DNA of 19,726 nucleotides from CAVDRM01 sp963626285 (lineage in GTDB: Bacteria > Bacillota > Clostridia > Christensenellales > Aristaeellaceae), in contig CAVFWQ010000029.1 in the NCBI GenBank assembly GCA_963626285.1, positions 1-19,726 of the forward strand, in the 5' to 3' direction. The position numbers and the translations under genes are program-made. Positions 12,660-19,726 of this stretch are shown piece after piece. Position 1 is the first letter of the stretch. Every line of letters begins with the position of its first letter. The notes under the pieces are model-generated. The model was given only the letters and a program-made list of their open reading frames with translations, did not search any database and was not told the origin of the DNA.

Positions 12660-13945
12660 AGCTGCCCGCCGCGTTTGAAAAACAGATGCGGGAGATGCTG
12701 GGCGCTGAGGCGGAGGCGTTTTTAAACGCTCTGCAGGCGCCTTATTTTCGTGCCGTCCGCATGAACCCAAGGAAGAGGACCGCTCCGCCCAAAGAGGCGC
12801 CGGAGGCCGTCCCATGGGCGGAAAACGCCTATTACATACCGCCTGAATCCCTGCTCGGCGCGTCCGTTCAGCATACGGCGGGCGCGTTTTATTTGCAGGA
12901 GCCGAGCGCGATGGCAGCCGCCGCCGCGCTGGATGTGCAGGCAGATGACGTAGTATTGGACTTGTGCGCGGCGCCCGGCGGGAAGTCCACGCAGATGGCG
13001 GCGCGGCTCAGGGGCGGAACGCTCGTCGCCAATGAGATAAACCCCGCCCGTGCGCAGACGCTTTCCTCCAATATCGAGCGTTTGGGCATCCCGAATGCCA
13101 TCGTGACCTCCGCAGCGCCGGATATGCTGGCGGCGCGGTGGCCGCATGTGTTTGACAGGATTCTGGTGGATGCGCCGTGCAGCGGCGAAGGAATGTTCCG
13201 GCGGCATCCGGAGGCGGCGGGGGAATGGACGGCGCAGTCGCCGGAGGGCTGTGCGGCGCGTCAGCGGGGCATTCTGGAGGCTGCCGCGGCCATGCTCCGC
13301 TCCGGCGGGCGCATGGTGTACAGCACCTGCACCTTCAACCGCATGGAAAACGATGAACAGATAGCCCGCTTTCTGGCGCTGCACCCCGAATTTTCGCTCA
13401 TACCCTTTTCTCTGAACGGGCTGCCGCCCGCTTCGGACGGCATGCTGCATATCTGGCCGCACCGCACCCGCGGCGAGGGGCATTTTGTCGCCCTGCTGGA
13501 AAAAAGCGGAAGCCCCGAAAAGCGCGTGCCGTGGCGCTGTCCCGTCCCCCAGAAGGAGGAAGGGCGCATCGCGGAGCGGTTTTTGGCTGAATATGCCGCC
13601 GCGCCGCATGCGGCAAACGGCGTGTTTGCGGGGCGCATCATCGAAGCGCCCGCCTTTTTGCCGCCGCTGGACAAAATCAGGGTGCTGCGGCTCGGCCTGC
13701 ACTTGGGCGCGATGAAGGGCAGAACCTTCCTGCCCGACCACGCGCTGGCGGTGTCGGACGGCTTTTTGCAGACCGTCCCGCTGAATGAGGAGCAGGCGAG
13801 GCTGTACCTGCACGGCGAGACGCTGCCCGCGCCGGAAAATGTGCGCGGCTTTGTTGCCCTCACCTTTGACGGCCTGCCGCTGGGTTGCGGCAAGGCTTCG
13901 GAGGGGCAAATCAAGAATCATTATCCGAAGGGGCTGAGAAAATGA
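12656..13945 (+). CDS. rsmF: 16S rRNA m5C methyltransferase, RsmF/NOP2-Sun type
   Basis: The 429-residue protein is an S-adenosylmethionine-dependent cytosine-C5 RNA methyltransferase. The SAM site is DLCAAPGGKS (102-111). The two catalytic cysteines of the NOL1/NOP2/Sun family are present: Cys175 in DAPCSGEGMFR and Cys225 in YSTCTFNRMENDE. The N-terminal segment (FRAVRMNPRK; PWAENAYYIPP) and the C-terminal part (LHLGAMKGRTFLPDHALA) fit the RsmF-like group with a PUA-like tail. The exact target base cannot be read from sequence. It overlaps the preceding and following genes by ATGA, so its expression is tied to the c-di-AMP genes. Confidence 0.92.
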   Translation: MKLPAAFEKQMREMLGAEAEAFLNALQAPYFRAVRMNPRKRTAPPKEAPEAVPWAENAYYIPPESLLGASVQHTAGAFYLQEPSAMAAAAALDVQADDVVLDLCAAPGGKSTQMAARLRGGTLVANEINPARAQTLSSNIERLGIPNAIVTSAAPDMLAARWPHVFDRILVDAPCSGEGMFRRHPEAAGEWTAQSPEGCAARQRGILEAAAAMLRSGGRMVYSTCTFNRMENDEQIARFLALHPEFSLIPFSLNGLPPASDGMLHIWPHRTRGEGHFVALLEKSGSPEKRVPWRCPVPQKEEGRIAERFLAEYAAAPHAANGVFAGRIIEAPAFLPPLDKIRVLRLGLHLGAMKGRTFLPDHALAVSDGFLQTVPLNEEQARLYLHGETLPAPENVRGFVALTFDGLPLGCGKASEGQIKNHYPKGLRK

Positions 13946-14676
13946 TGCGAAGAATGGTATGCGCCGTGTTTGCGCTGATGCTGCTCTGCGTTTGTGCGCT
14001 TGCGGAGGAAAATACGGCAACGGCGGCGGAGCTGTTTGCGCTCCATCCGGCGCCCGACGTCCCGCTTTCCGGCGACCCGTACATTGACCCGCTGCTCCGC
14101 CTTGTCAACAAGCAGAACGGCCTGCCGTGGGACTATGTGCCGGAGCTTCGGGAGGTCAATGTCCTGCACAAAAAGGGCATTGCGACCCAGCAGATGGTGC
14201 CTGAAGCTGCGGACGCGCTGGAGGAGATGTTTTCGGCGGCGGAACAGGACGGCATCATTTTGGCCGCCGTGTCCGGCTACCGCTCCTATTCGGCACAGAA
14301 GCTGATTTACAACCGCAAGGTGGAGGAGCGCGGCAGCGCTGCCAGCCTGACGAGCGCACCGCCGGGGCATTCCGAGCATCAGCTCGGGCTGGCGATGGAC
14401 GTGTCCAGCGCCTCCATTTCCTACCGCCTGAACGCCGCCTTTGCCGACACCAAGGAGGGTCAATGGCTGGCGGCGCACTGCGCGGAGTACGGCTTTATCA
14501 TCCGCTACAAAAAGGAATGGACGGACATCACCGGCTATAAGCGCGAGCCGTGGCACGTCCGCTATATCGGCCGTGAACACGCCCGCCTTGTGACGGAGCT
14601 GAACGTCCCCTATGAGACCTACTTGGCCTATCTGGAGCTGTGCTGGAGCAGCAAAAACCTTGATATTCCGCAATGA
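13942..14676 (+). CDS. Secreted M15B (VanY-type) D,D-carboxypeptidase
   Basis: The 244-residue product begins with a signal peptide (MMRRMVCAVFALMLLCVCALA/EEN). The mature part is a peptidase M15B/VanY zinc enzyme that would remove the terminal D-Ala from peptidoglycan stem peptides outside the cell. The motif set is complete: SGYRSYSAQK (111-120), zinc ligands His146 and Asp153 in GHSEHQLGLAMD, and the EPWHVRYIG box with catalytic Glu202 and zinc ligand His205. Length fits the family. The start ATG 13942 overlaps the rsmF stop by 4 bases. No vanH/A/X genes are near, so this is a housekeeping wall enzyme rather than a glycopeptide-resistance cassette. It is last in the cdaA operon. Confidence 0.92.
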   Translation: MMRRMVCAVFALMLLCVCALAEENTATAAELFALHPAPDVPLSGDPYIDPLLRLVNKQNGLPWDYVPELREVNVLHKKGIATQQMVPEAADALEEMFSAAEQDGIILAAVSGYRSYSAQKLIYNRKVEERGSAASLTSAPPGHSEHQLGLAMDVSSASISYRLNAAFADTKEGQWLAAHCAEYGFIIRYKKEWTDITGYKREPWHVRYIGREHARLVTELNVPYETYLAYLELCWSSKNLDIPQ

Positions 14677-14677
14677 T

Positions 14678-14713
14678 AAAAGAGAGGCCGTTCCCGACGA
14701 ACGCCTCTCTTTT
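14678..14713. terminator. Bidirectional terminator between converging operons
   Basis: AAAAGAGAGG (14678-14687) pairs with CCTCTCTTTT (14704-14713), extended inside by CGTT/AACG around one bulged C. A-run and T-run on opposite sides give a U-tract on both strands, so it can end both the cdaA operon and the dapB operon. Confidence 0.9.
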
Positions 14714-14728
14714 GATATAGGCCAATGA

Positions 14729-15475
14729 TTACAGGCCTGTCTGCATCAGATCCTCCATGCCGTATAAGCCCGAAGGCCTGCCGATAATAAAGCGGGCGGC
14801 GCGGAGCGCGCCCAAGGCAAAGATGGTGCGGCTCTGGGCGCTGTGGGTGATGGTCAGCGTCTCGTATTCGCCCAGAAAGTCGATTTCATGCTCGCCCGCC
14901 AGCGTCCCGCCGCGTACGGCGTGGACGGCGATCTCGTTGTCCGTTCGCTTGCAGGACGCGCCGCTGCGCCCGAAGCGCGGCTCGGTCTTGTCATCGGACA
15001 GCGCATTCAGCAGCGTCAGCGCCGTGCCGCTGGGGGCATCGGCCTTGCCGCGGTGGTGCTTTTCGATGATTTCAATGTCAAGATCCGGCAGCAGCGCCTT
15101 CGCCTGCTTTGCAAGCCTGTTTAAGACATACACGCCCACGCTCAGATTGGCGCTTTGAAAAACGGGGATGCGTTCGGCAGCCTCGGCGATGCTGCTTCGG
15201 TCGGCCTCGGTATAGCCGGTCGCCGCCAGCACGCAGGGAAGACGCCGGTCAAGCGCATAGGCGAGCAAATCGGGCAGCAGGGCAGGACGCGAAAAATCAA
15301 TCAGCACATCCGCTTCGCCCCGGCATTCCCCAAAGCGGGGGAACACGGGGAAAGAGGCTTGAAAGCCCGTGTCCGCGTCCACGCCGAAGGCAACGGCAAA
15401 GCCCGCGGCCTCCGCGTTTGCGGCGATTTCGCGCCCCATGCGCCCCGCCGCGCCGGAAAGCAAAATTGTATTCAT
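14729..15475 (-). CDS. dapB: 4-hydroxy-tetrahydrodipicolinate reductase DapB
   Basis: DapB reduces the DapA product with NAD(P)H in the diaminopimelate/lysine pathway. The 248-residue protein has the dinucleotide loop GAAGRMG (9-14 region), the ATGYTE segment (85-90) and the catalytic signature IIEKHHRGKADAPSGTA (His140, His141, Lys144). The start is ATG 15475 (MNTILLSGAAGRMG), overlapping the dapA stop by ATGA with AGGAG about 5 bases upstream; the frame is open further upstream but that part is antisense-like to the dapA coding frame and has no homology. It is the last gene of the minus-strand operon and ends 15 bases from the shared terminator. Confidence 0.97.
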   Translation of the reverse strand: MNTILLSGAAGRMGREIAANAEAAGFAVAFGVDADTGFQASFPVFPRFGECRGEADVLIDFSRPALLPDLLAYALDRRLPCVLAATGYTEADRSSIAEAAERIPVFQSANLSVGVYVLNRLAKQAKALLPDLDIEIIEKHHRGKADAPSGTALTLLNALSDDKTEPRFGRSGASCKRTDNEIAVHAVRGGTLAGEHEIDFLGEYETLTITHSAQSRTIFALGALRAARFIIGRPSGLYGMEDLMQTGL

Positions 15476-16356
15476 AGCAGCTCCTGTTTTTTCATTTCCG
15501 CCCGCAGCTTTTCCCGGCCTGCCTCGCTCATCGGCACGAGCGGCAGCCGCAGGGTCTCCTCCGCCATGCCCATCAGATGCAGGGCGCACTTGACGGGAAT
15601 GGGGCTGACCTCGGAGAAGAGAAGGCGGATCAGCGGCATCATGCGGATTTGCAGCGCGGCGGCCTTCCCGTGATCGCCCCGCAGACAGGCGTCCGCCATC
15701 TGCGCGGTCTCGCGGGGACAGATGTTGGACAGGACGGAGATCGTCCCCAAAGCGCCCAGAGACATCATCGCCACATTCATTTCATCCGCGCCGGAATAGA
15801 CGGTCAGCTTGTCCCCGACGCAGGCGAAAATATCCGCGACCCGGCCGATGTCGCCGCCGGCCTCCTTGAGCGCGATGATGTTGTCGTGCTCGGCAAGCGC
15901 CTTCAGCGCGTTTAAGGAAATGCCCATGCCCGTGCGGGCGGGGACATTGTACAGGATGACGGGCAGGGCGGACGCATCGGCGATTTTTTGATAATGCGCC
16001 GTCAGGCCTTCTTGGGTCGTCTTGTTGTAGTAGGGGGTGACGCAGAGCTGCGCGTCCGCCCCCAGCTCCCTGGCGATGTCCGCCAGCTCCAGCACATGGG
16101 CGGTGCTGTTGCTGCCCGTTCCGGCAATGACGGGCACGCGGCCGTGCGTGACGGCGATCGTCCGCGACACGGCCTTTTTCCATTCGTCCGCGCTCAGCGT
16201 GCTCGGCTCGCCGGTCGTTCCGCAGATGAGCAGCGCCCGAATGCCGTTCTCAAGCTGAAACTCGATAAGCCTCTCCAGCGCGGGCAAATCCGGCCCGTCC
16301 TTGGTCATGGGCGTGACCAGCGCCGTCGCCGCGCCGGAAAACAGTGTTTTTTTCAT
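15472..16356 (-). CDS. dapA: 4-hydroxy-tetrahydrodipicolinate synthase DapA
   Basis: DapA condenses pyruvate with aspartate semialdehyde. The 294-residue TIM-barrel protein has Schiff-base Lys164 (IIALKEAGGD), Tyr136 (VILYNVPARTG) with substrate-binding Arg141, Thr47 in GTTGEP, and Tyr110 (CVTPYY), each offset by three from the Escherichia coli residues as I remember them. I start at the ATG at 16356 (MKKTLFSG), which lies 8 bases after GGGAGGG; the ATG two codons upstream (16362) is only 2 bases from that site. It follows asd with 27 bases between and overlaps dapB by 4. Order asd-dapA-dapB gives consecutive pathway steps. Confidence 0.97.
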   Translation of the reverse strand: MKKTLFSGAATALVTPMTKDGPDLPALERLIEFQLENGIRALLICGTTGEPSTLSADEWKKAVSRTIAVTHGRVPVIAGTGSNSTAHVLELADIARELGADAQLCVTPYYNKTTQEGLTAHYQKIADASALPVILYNVPARTGMGISLNALKALAEHDNIIALKEAGGDIGRVADIFACVGDKLTVYSGADEMNVAMMSLGALGTISVLSNICPRETAQMADACLRGDHGKAAALQIRMMPLIRLLFSEVSPIPVKCALHLMGMAEETLRLPLVPMSEAGREKLRAEMKKQELL

Positions 16357-16383
16357 AGCCATATCCCTCCCGAACAAAGAAGG

Positions 16384-17478
16384 TCATTTGCGGGTGATGT
16401 ACCCCTGCGCGCAGAGCAGCTCGGCGCTCAGCACGCCGCCGCCCGCCGCGCCGCGCAGGGTGTTGTGCGACAGGCAGACGAACTTGTAATCAAAGAGGGG
16501 GTCTTCGCGCAGACGCCCCACGCACACGCCCATGCCGCGCTCAAAATCGCGGTCGAGACGCGCCTGCGGACGGTCCGGCTCATCCATATAGCGAATGAAG
16601 GGGGTCGGGGCGCTCGGCAGCTGTAAGGCTTGCGGCAGGGTCTTAAAATCCCGCCATCCGTTCAGCATTTCGTCCATCGAGGGCTTTTTCGCAAAGCGCA
16701 CGCTGACCGCCGCCGTATGCCCGTCCGATACGGGAACGCGCAGGCACTGGGCGCTGATAATCGGCGCTTTCGCGGGAACGATGGCTGTTTTTTCGGCATT
16801 CAGCGCGCCCCAGATCTTGAGCGGCTCCTGCTCGCTCTTTTCCTCCTCGCCGCTGATATAGGGGATGACGTTGTCCAAAATTTCGGGGAAGGTGGCGAAG
16901 GTCTTGCCCGCGCCGGAAATCGCCTGATAGGTGCAGACGGAAATCTTTTCAATGCCGCAGGACAAAAAAGGCGTGAGCGCGGGGACATAGCTTTGAATGG
17001 AGCAGTTGGGCTTGACGGCGACAAAGCCGTTTTTCGTACCCAAGCGCCTGCGCTGCGCCCAAATGACCTCGGCGTGCGCGTGATTGATTTCGGGAATCAG
17101 CATCGGCACATCGTTAAGCCCGCGGCAGGCGCTGTTGTTGCTGACGACGGGCGTTTCCGCCTTGGCGTAGGCCTCCTCCAGGGCGCGGGTCTGCTCCTTG
17201 GGCGCGGAGATGGCGCAGAAGACAAAGTCCACATCCCCGGAAATATTTTCCACATCGGCGGCGTCGCGCACGACCATGTCGCAAAAGCAATCGGGAATCG
17301 GCCATGAAAACGCCCAGCGACTGCCGACGGCCTCCTCGTAGGGCTTGCCCGCGCTGCGTCCGCTGGCCGCCAACACGCGCACGTCAAACCACGGATGGCC
17401 GGCAAGAAGAGAGACAAAGCGCTGCCCGACCATACCGGTTGCGCCGATGACACCGACCCTGAATTTTTCCATGTTCAT
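16384..17478 (-). CDS. asd: Aspartate-semialdehyde dehydrogenase
   Basis: Asd reduces aspartyl phosphate to aspartate semialdehyde with NADPH, the branch point to diaminopimelate/lysine and to threonine/methionine. The 364-residue protein has the NADP loop GATGMVG (12-18), catalytic Cys159 in VKPNCSIQSY, and the catalytic His254 in RVPVSDGHTA. Length and the PNCS motif place it with the archaeal/fungal-type ASADHs, not the shorter typical Bacillus type. The start ATG 17478 has AGGAG 5 bases upstream; a second ATG two codons later is possible. It lies 8 bases after the DUF6320-type gene and is probably transcribed from the promoter near 19546. Confidence 0.96.
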   Translation of the reverse strand: MNMEKFRVGVIGATGMVGQRFVSLLAGHPWFDVRVLAASGRSAGKPYEEAVGSRWAFSWPIPDCFCDMVVRDAADVENISGDVDFVFCAISAPKEQTRALEEAYAKAETPVVSNNSACRGLNDVPMLIPEINHAHAEVIWAQRRRLGTKNGFVAVKPNCSIQSYVPALTPFLSCGIEKISVCTYQAISGAGKTFATFPEILDNVIPYISGEEEKSEQEPLKIWGALNAEKTAIVPAKAPIISAQCLRVPVSDGHTAAVSVRFAKKPSMDEMLNGWRDFKTLPQALQLPSAPTPFIRYMDEPDRPQARLDRDFERGMGVCVGRLREDPLFDYKFVCLSHNTLRGAAGGGVLSAELLCAQGYITRK

Positions 17479-17486
17479 TCACGCTC

Positions 17487-18194
17487 CTAAAAATGCATTC
17501 TTCTGCGCAATTCTTCGCGCAGGGGGCGATAACCGTTGATGAGAAAGATGATCAGCGAAAGGAAGGCGCACGGCGCGGCGGCAAAGGGCGACCATTGCAG
17601 AAAGACCGCGCCGTTTGTGCTGAGGGAGTACAGACATTCGCACAGCGTACAGACCATCGCGCAGGACAAAAGCACGCCGCCGATGGTCGTCAGGATGCCG
17701 AAAATGCCCTTTTTGTTCAGGATGATCAGTACCATCAGGCAGACGAACGCCAGCGTCAGCACGGGCAGGGCAATCGGCATAAACCAGCCCTCGGCACGGG
17801 AGAGGGAGGAGCACATCGCCAGATACAGCGCCGTGGCAATGTAGCCGCACGAGGCGGAAATATACAGCCTGTGCTTTTTGAACATCAGCGGGACAGCCGT
17901 ACCCGAAAACATGAGGACAAGCGCCGCGGAGGGATATGAGCTCCATACGACGCGACCGTTGAGCAGAAGGTCGATCATCAGGCACAGCGCGGCCGGCACG
18001 AGCATGATAAGCGACAGAAGAATCAGCAGATACCGGCGGCTCATGGTCATCCTCTGCTCCGGCGTGTGAACGGGAAAGGACTTTTCGGCAATCTTCCTGT
18101 CCGGCTCGGAGGGGTCAAGGACGGGCGTTCCGCATAAGGGACAGTGCGTCTCCGCCTCGCCCAGCTTCACGCCGCAGTGAACGCAATACGCCAT
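17487..18194 (-). CDS. Zinc-ribbon, six-helix membrane protein (DUF6320 type)
   Basis: The 235-residue protein starts with a zinc ribbon (Cys4, Cys7, Cys18, Cys21: CVHC...CPLC) and a linker, followed by six hydrophobic helices at about 55-77, 85-104, 109-130, 139-160, 166-190 and 205-221. From memory, this layout and its pairing with a condensation-fold alcohol acetyltransferase match the DUF6320 proteins of Clostridia; the function is unknown. It starts 1 base after the acetyltransferase stop and ends 8 bases before asd, so the two are translationally close and probably work together, for example as a membrane partner of the acyltransferase. That partnership is inference from gene order. Confidence 0.8.
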   Translation of the reverse strand: MAYCVHCGVKLGEAETHCPLCGTPVLDPSEPDRKIAEKSFPVHTPEQRMTMSRRYLLILLSLIMLVPAALCLMIDLLLNGRVVWSSYPSAALVLMFSGTAVPLMFKKHRLYISASCGYIATALYLAMCSSLSRAEGWFMPIALPVLTLAFVCLMVLIILNKKGIFGILTTIGGVLLSCAMVCTLCECLYSLSTNGAVFLQWSPFAAAPCAFLSLIIFLINGYRPLREELRRRMHF

Positions 18195-18195
18195 G

Positions 18196-19482
18196 TTAAT
18201 CGATCGCCTCCTGCTCCTGATTGCTTTCCGCCGTGACGGGCACGCCGCGCTCCACCAGAAAACGGAGCACGCCCCGCGGCAGGGTCTTTTCCTCGATGTT
18301 GTCCGTGAACATCAGCTGAAGCTGCCCGTTACAGGAGAGCATCCCCACCTGGCAGCCCGGCTTTGCGGAGGCGCCGAGCATCATTTCCAGCCTGTCCACG
18401 TAAGGCGCGGTGCCGGTCGGCAGCGTGACGCGCCCCAGATTGGAAAGCGTGGAGAAAAACAGCCGCTCCCCAAAGGCGCGGAACACCTGCCCGATGACGA
18501 AATTCTTGAGCGGCAGGGGACACAGGCGCACCAAGAGCTTGCGCTCGTCGCGGACATTGGCCGCGGTCATCGCGCCCAGCAGCTTGCCCGTGTTGTGGTA
18601 CAAAAGGAAGGCGTGAACGGTCTTGGCAATCTCCTCAAAGGTGTATTCGCCCAGCCGCGCATCGATTTCGGGATTGACAAAGGAGGAAAAATTCCGCAGC
18701 GTGCCGGTTTCATGATAGGCGCGGAGATTGATGGGCACGGACACCCGAATGGGGCGGGCAACGCGCTTTTCTTTTTTCTGCTCCCGATAGGCGACGTAGA
18801 GCATGACGGCGGTCAGATACTCCGTCAGCGATACATGAAGCGACCGCGCCAGCGCCAGCACCGCGTCGCAGGGCATGGATGCGGCGATGACATTGAGCGT
18901 GTGCGGCAGTTCCCGCGTGGCGGGCAGATGGTAGGACGGCTCCTCTTTGCGCGAGGCGCACTTTTTCGGCAGCGGGATTTTCTGAAACGCATCCTCATAC
19001 TCATCCGGCCTGGGCGCGTCGTCAACGTCCAGCGCCCCCTCGTCATACCGCACCTCATGCCCCTGCAGGCGCAGGTAGGCGCACAGGAGCGTCTTTAAAA
19101 AGACCATTCCGCCCGTGCCGTCGGTCAGCGCATGGAAAAATTCCACGGAGATGCGCTTTTTGCGGTACAGCACCCGCAGAAGATAGCCGTTGTTCGCCTT
19201 AAAGCGGAAGGGGACGCAGGGATGCCCCTCCTCCAGCACGACGGACAGAGGCGCGTCGTTTTCCTCAAAATAGTACCAGAAAAGCCCGTGCCGGATGCGC
19301 ACCATCATGGCGGGGAAGCGCGGCAGCACCCTGTCCAAAGCCCTTTGCAGACAGGCGGCGTCCACATCCTCCCGCAGGAGTGCGCTGACGCGGAAAATGC
19401 TGCTCCAGCGGGAATGCGCGATGGCGGGATAGAGCTTGGCGGCATTGTCCAGCTTGAACCAGCGCTTTTTTTTGCGCTCCAG
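18196..19482 (-). CDS. Condensation-fold acyltransferase (alcohol acetyltransferase-like), unusual start
   Basis: The conserved N-terminus (RWFKLDNAAKLYPAI, then RWSSIFRVSALL) continues upstream of the first standard start, a GTG at 19365, so the real start is further 5'. In that frame stops lie at about 19517-19527, and no ATG, GTG or TTG follows them before the homologous part. The best candidates are CTG 19482 or ATT 19485 behind GGAAGGGGG. With CTG the protein has 428 residues. The active-site motif is FHALTDG (His117, Asp121), the variant of HHxxxDG seen in this family of alcohol acetyltransferase-like proteins; the substrate is unknown. A tract of eight A (19466-19473 on the plus strand as T) lies just after the start, and dropping one A would join the frame to an ATG upstream, so a sequencing error or slippage is an alternative. 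It is first in the operon with DUF6320-type, asd, dapA and dapB. Confidence 0.85.
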   Translation of the reverse strand: MERKKKRWFKLDNAAKLYPAIAHSRWSSIFRVSALLREDVDAACLQRALDRVLPRFPAMMVRIRHGLFWYYFEENDAPLSVVLEEGHPCVPFRFKANNGYLLRVLYRKKRISVEFFHALTDGTGGMVFLKTLLCAYLRLQGHEVRYDEGALDVDDAPRPDEYEDAFQKIPLPKKCASRKEEPSYHLPATRELPHTLNVIAASMPCDAVLALARSLHVSLTEYLTAVMLYVAYREQKKEKRVARPIRVSVPINLRAYHETGTLRNFSSFVNPEIDARLGEYTFEEIAKTVHAFLLYHNTGKLLGAMTAANVRDERKLLVRLCPLPLKNFVIGQVFRAFGERLFFSTLSNLGRVTLPTGTAPYVDRLEMMLGASAKPGCQVGMLSCNGQLQLMFTDNIEEKTLPRGVLRFLVERGVPVTAESNQEQEAID

Positions 19483-19517
19483 AATACCGCCCCCTTCCCG
19501 ACACCCGTATTTTCATC

Positions 19518-19546
19518 ATTATATCACGCCTCATGCATTGACGCAA
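19518..19546 (-). promoter_or_regulatory. Promoter of the acetyltransferase-asd-dapAB operon
   Basis: Read on the minus strand, TTGCGT (19546-19541) and a perfect TATAAT (19523-19518) are separated by 17 bases. Transcription would start near 19511, which places the ATG codons at 19516-19519 region at or before the start site and leaves only non-AUG starts in the leader. Confidence 0.75.
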
Positions 19547-19726
19547 TTATTTTTGCGGGAAGGCACGGCGACAGCATTTACGTTGGAAATCCACTTTATA
19601 AAAATATATGCTGCCGCCGAGGATTTACATCAAAACTGTAGGAGTGTCAAGCATAGGTTACACCAAGCCCGGAGAGAGCAGTCAAGGGAAAGGTGGAGAT
19701 TTGCGAAGCAAATACGACCTGACCTT
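19547..19726. other. AT-rich window end with nested inverted repeats
   Basis: No gene is supported. ATTTGC (19699-19704) and GCAAAT (19708-19713) form a perfect hairpin with a GAA loop, framed by AGGT (19692-19694 region) and ACCT (19717-19720). GTGT/ACAC arms flank 19644-19663. Composition is clearly more AT-rich at 19547-19640 than the rest of the window. This could be the edge of a mobile element or a large palindrome continuing beyond the window; I cannot name it. Confidence 0.35.

Noticed and set aside
12722..14020. 432-codon minus-strand open frame opposite rsmF
   Set aside because: The plus strand encodes all RsmF motifs, so the opposite frame is an antisense artefact of high GC content.
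13942..14676. Glycopeptide-resistance vanY
   Set aside because: No vanRS, vanH, vanA/B or vanX nearby and the gene sits in a c-di-AMP operon, so a housekeeping carboxypeptidase is more likely.
16357..17486. Lysine riboswitch for the asd-dapA-dapB genes
   Set aside because: The gaps before asd (8 bases) and dapA (27 bases) are too short, and the operon leader near 19511 has only about 29 bases.

Overview
The window is about 19.7 kb of GC-rich bacterial chromosome. The gene set fits an uncultured or gut-associated Clostridia-type Bacillota: a DUF6273 secreted protein, a Big_2 surface protein, a T-box leader, cdaA-cdaR, long-form hpf, and a condensation-fold acetyltransferase paired with a DUF6320-type zinc-ribbon membrane protein. 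The lineage is inferred from gene families and order. No rRNA, tRNA, CRISPR array or complete mobile element is visible.

Layout, left to right. (1) 1-717 is the 3' part of an exported DUF6273 protein whose last third resembles a diversity-generating-retroelement (DGR) variable region. (2) 1040-2317 holds three small plus-strand genes: a Cys-rich zinc-binding protein, a two-helix membrane protein and a KdpD/UspA-like domain protein, followed by a terminator. (3) 2398-2762 is non-coding and built from three unrelated tandem arrays in a row: a 15-nt unit x3, a phased 11-nt array of 23 units with higher-order structure, and a 5-nt AGGTN unit x12. (4) 3093-7229 encodes a 1378-residue exported protein with acidic linkers, about nine Ig-like (Big_2) domains and a C-terminal caspase-like domain in which both catalytic positions appear to be replaced. 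(5) 7310-9076 is a promoter, a T-box leader (specifier tentatively UUC, Phe) and a sodium-coupled NSS-family amino-acid transporter. (6) 9243-9782 is long hibernation-promoting factor with its own terminator.

(7) 9975-14676 is a tightly overlapping plus-strand operon: cdaA (c-di-AMP synthase), cdaR (its regulator), an unknown membrane protein, an RsmF-type rRNA m5C methyltransferase and a secreted M15 (VanY-type) D,D-carboxypeptidase. A bidirectional terminator at 14678-14713 separates it from the converging minus-strand operon. (8) That operon reads, from its promoter near 19546, acetyltransferase, DUF6320-type protein, asd, dapA, dapB. It ends in the aspartate-to-diaminopimelate steps that feed lysine and peptidoglycan. 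The two converging operons therefore both bear on the cell wall: one controls c-di-AMP and trims stem peptides, the other makes their diaminopimelate/lysine.

The least explained parts are the 2.4-2.76 kb repeat block, the apparently dead caspase-like domain on the Big_2 protein, the DGR-like tail of the first gene, and the non-AUG or frameshifted start of the acetyltransferase next to an A8 tract. The last 180 bases are AT-rich, carry nested inverted repeats and may be the edge of a mobile or repeated element.
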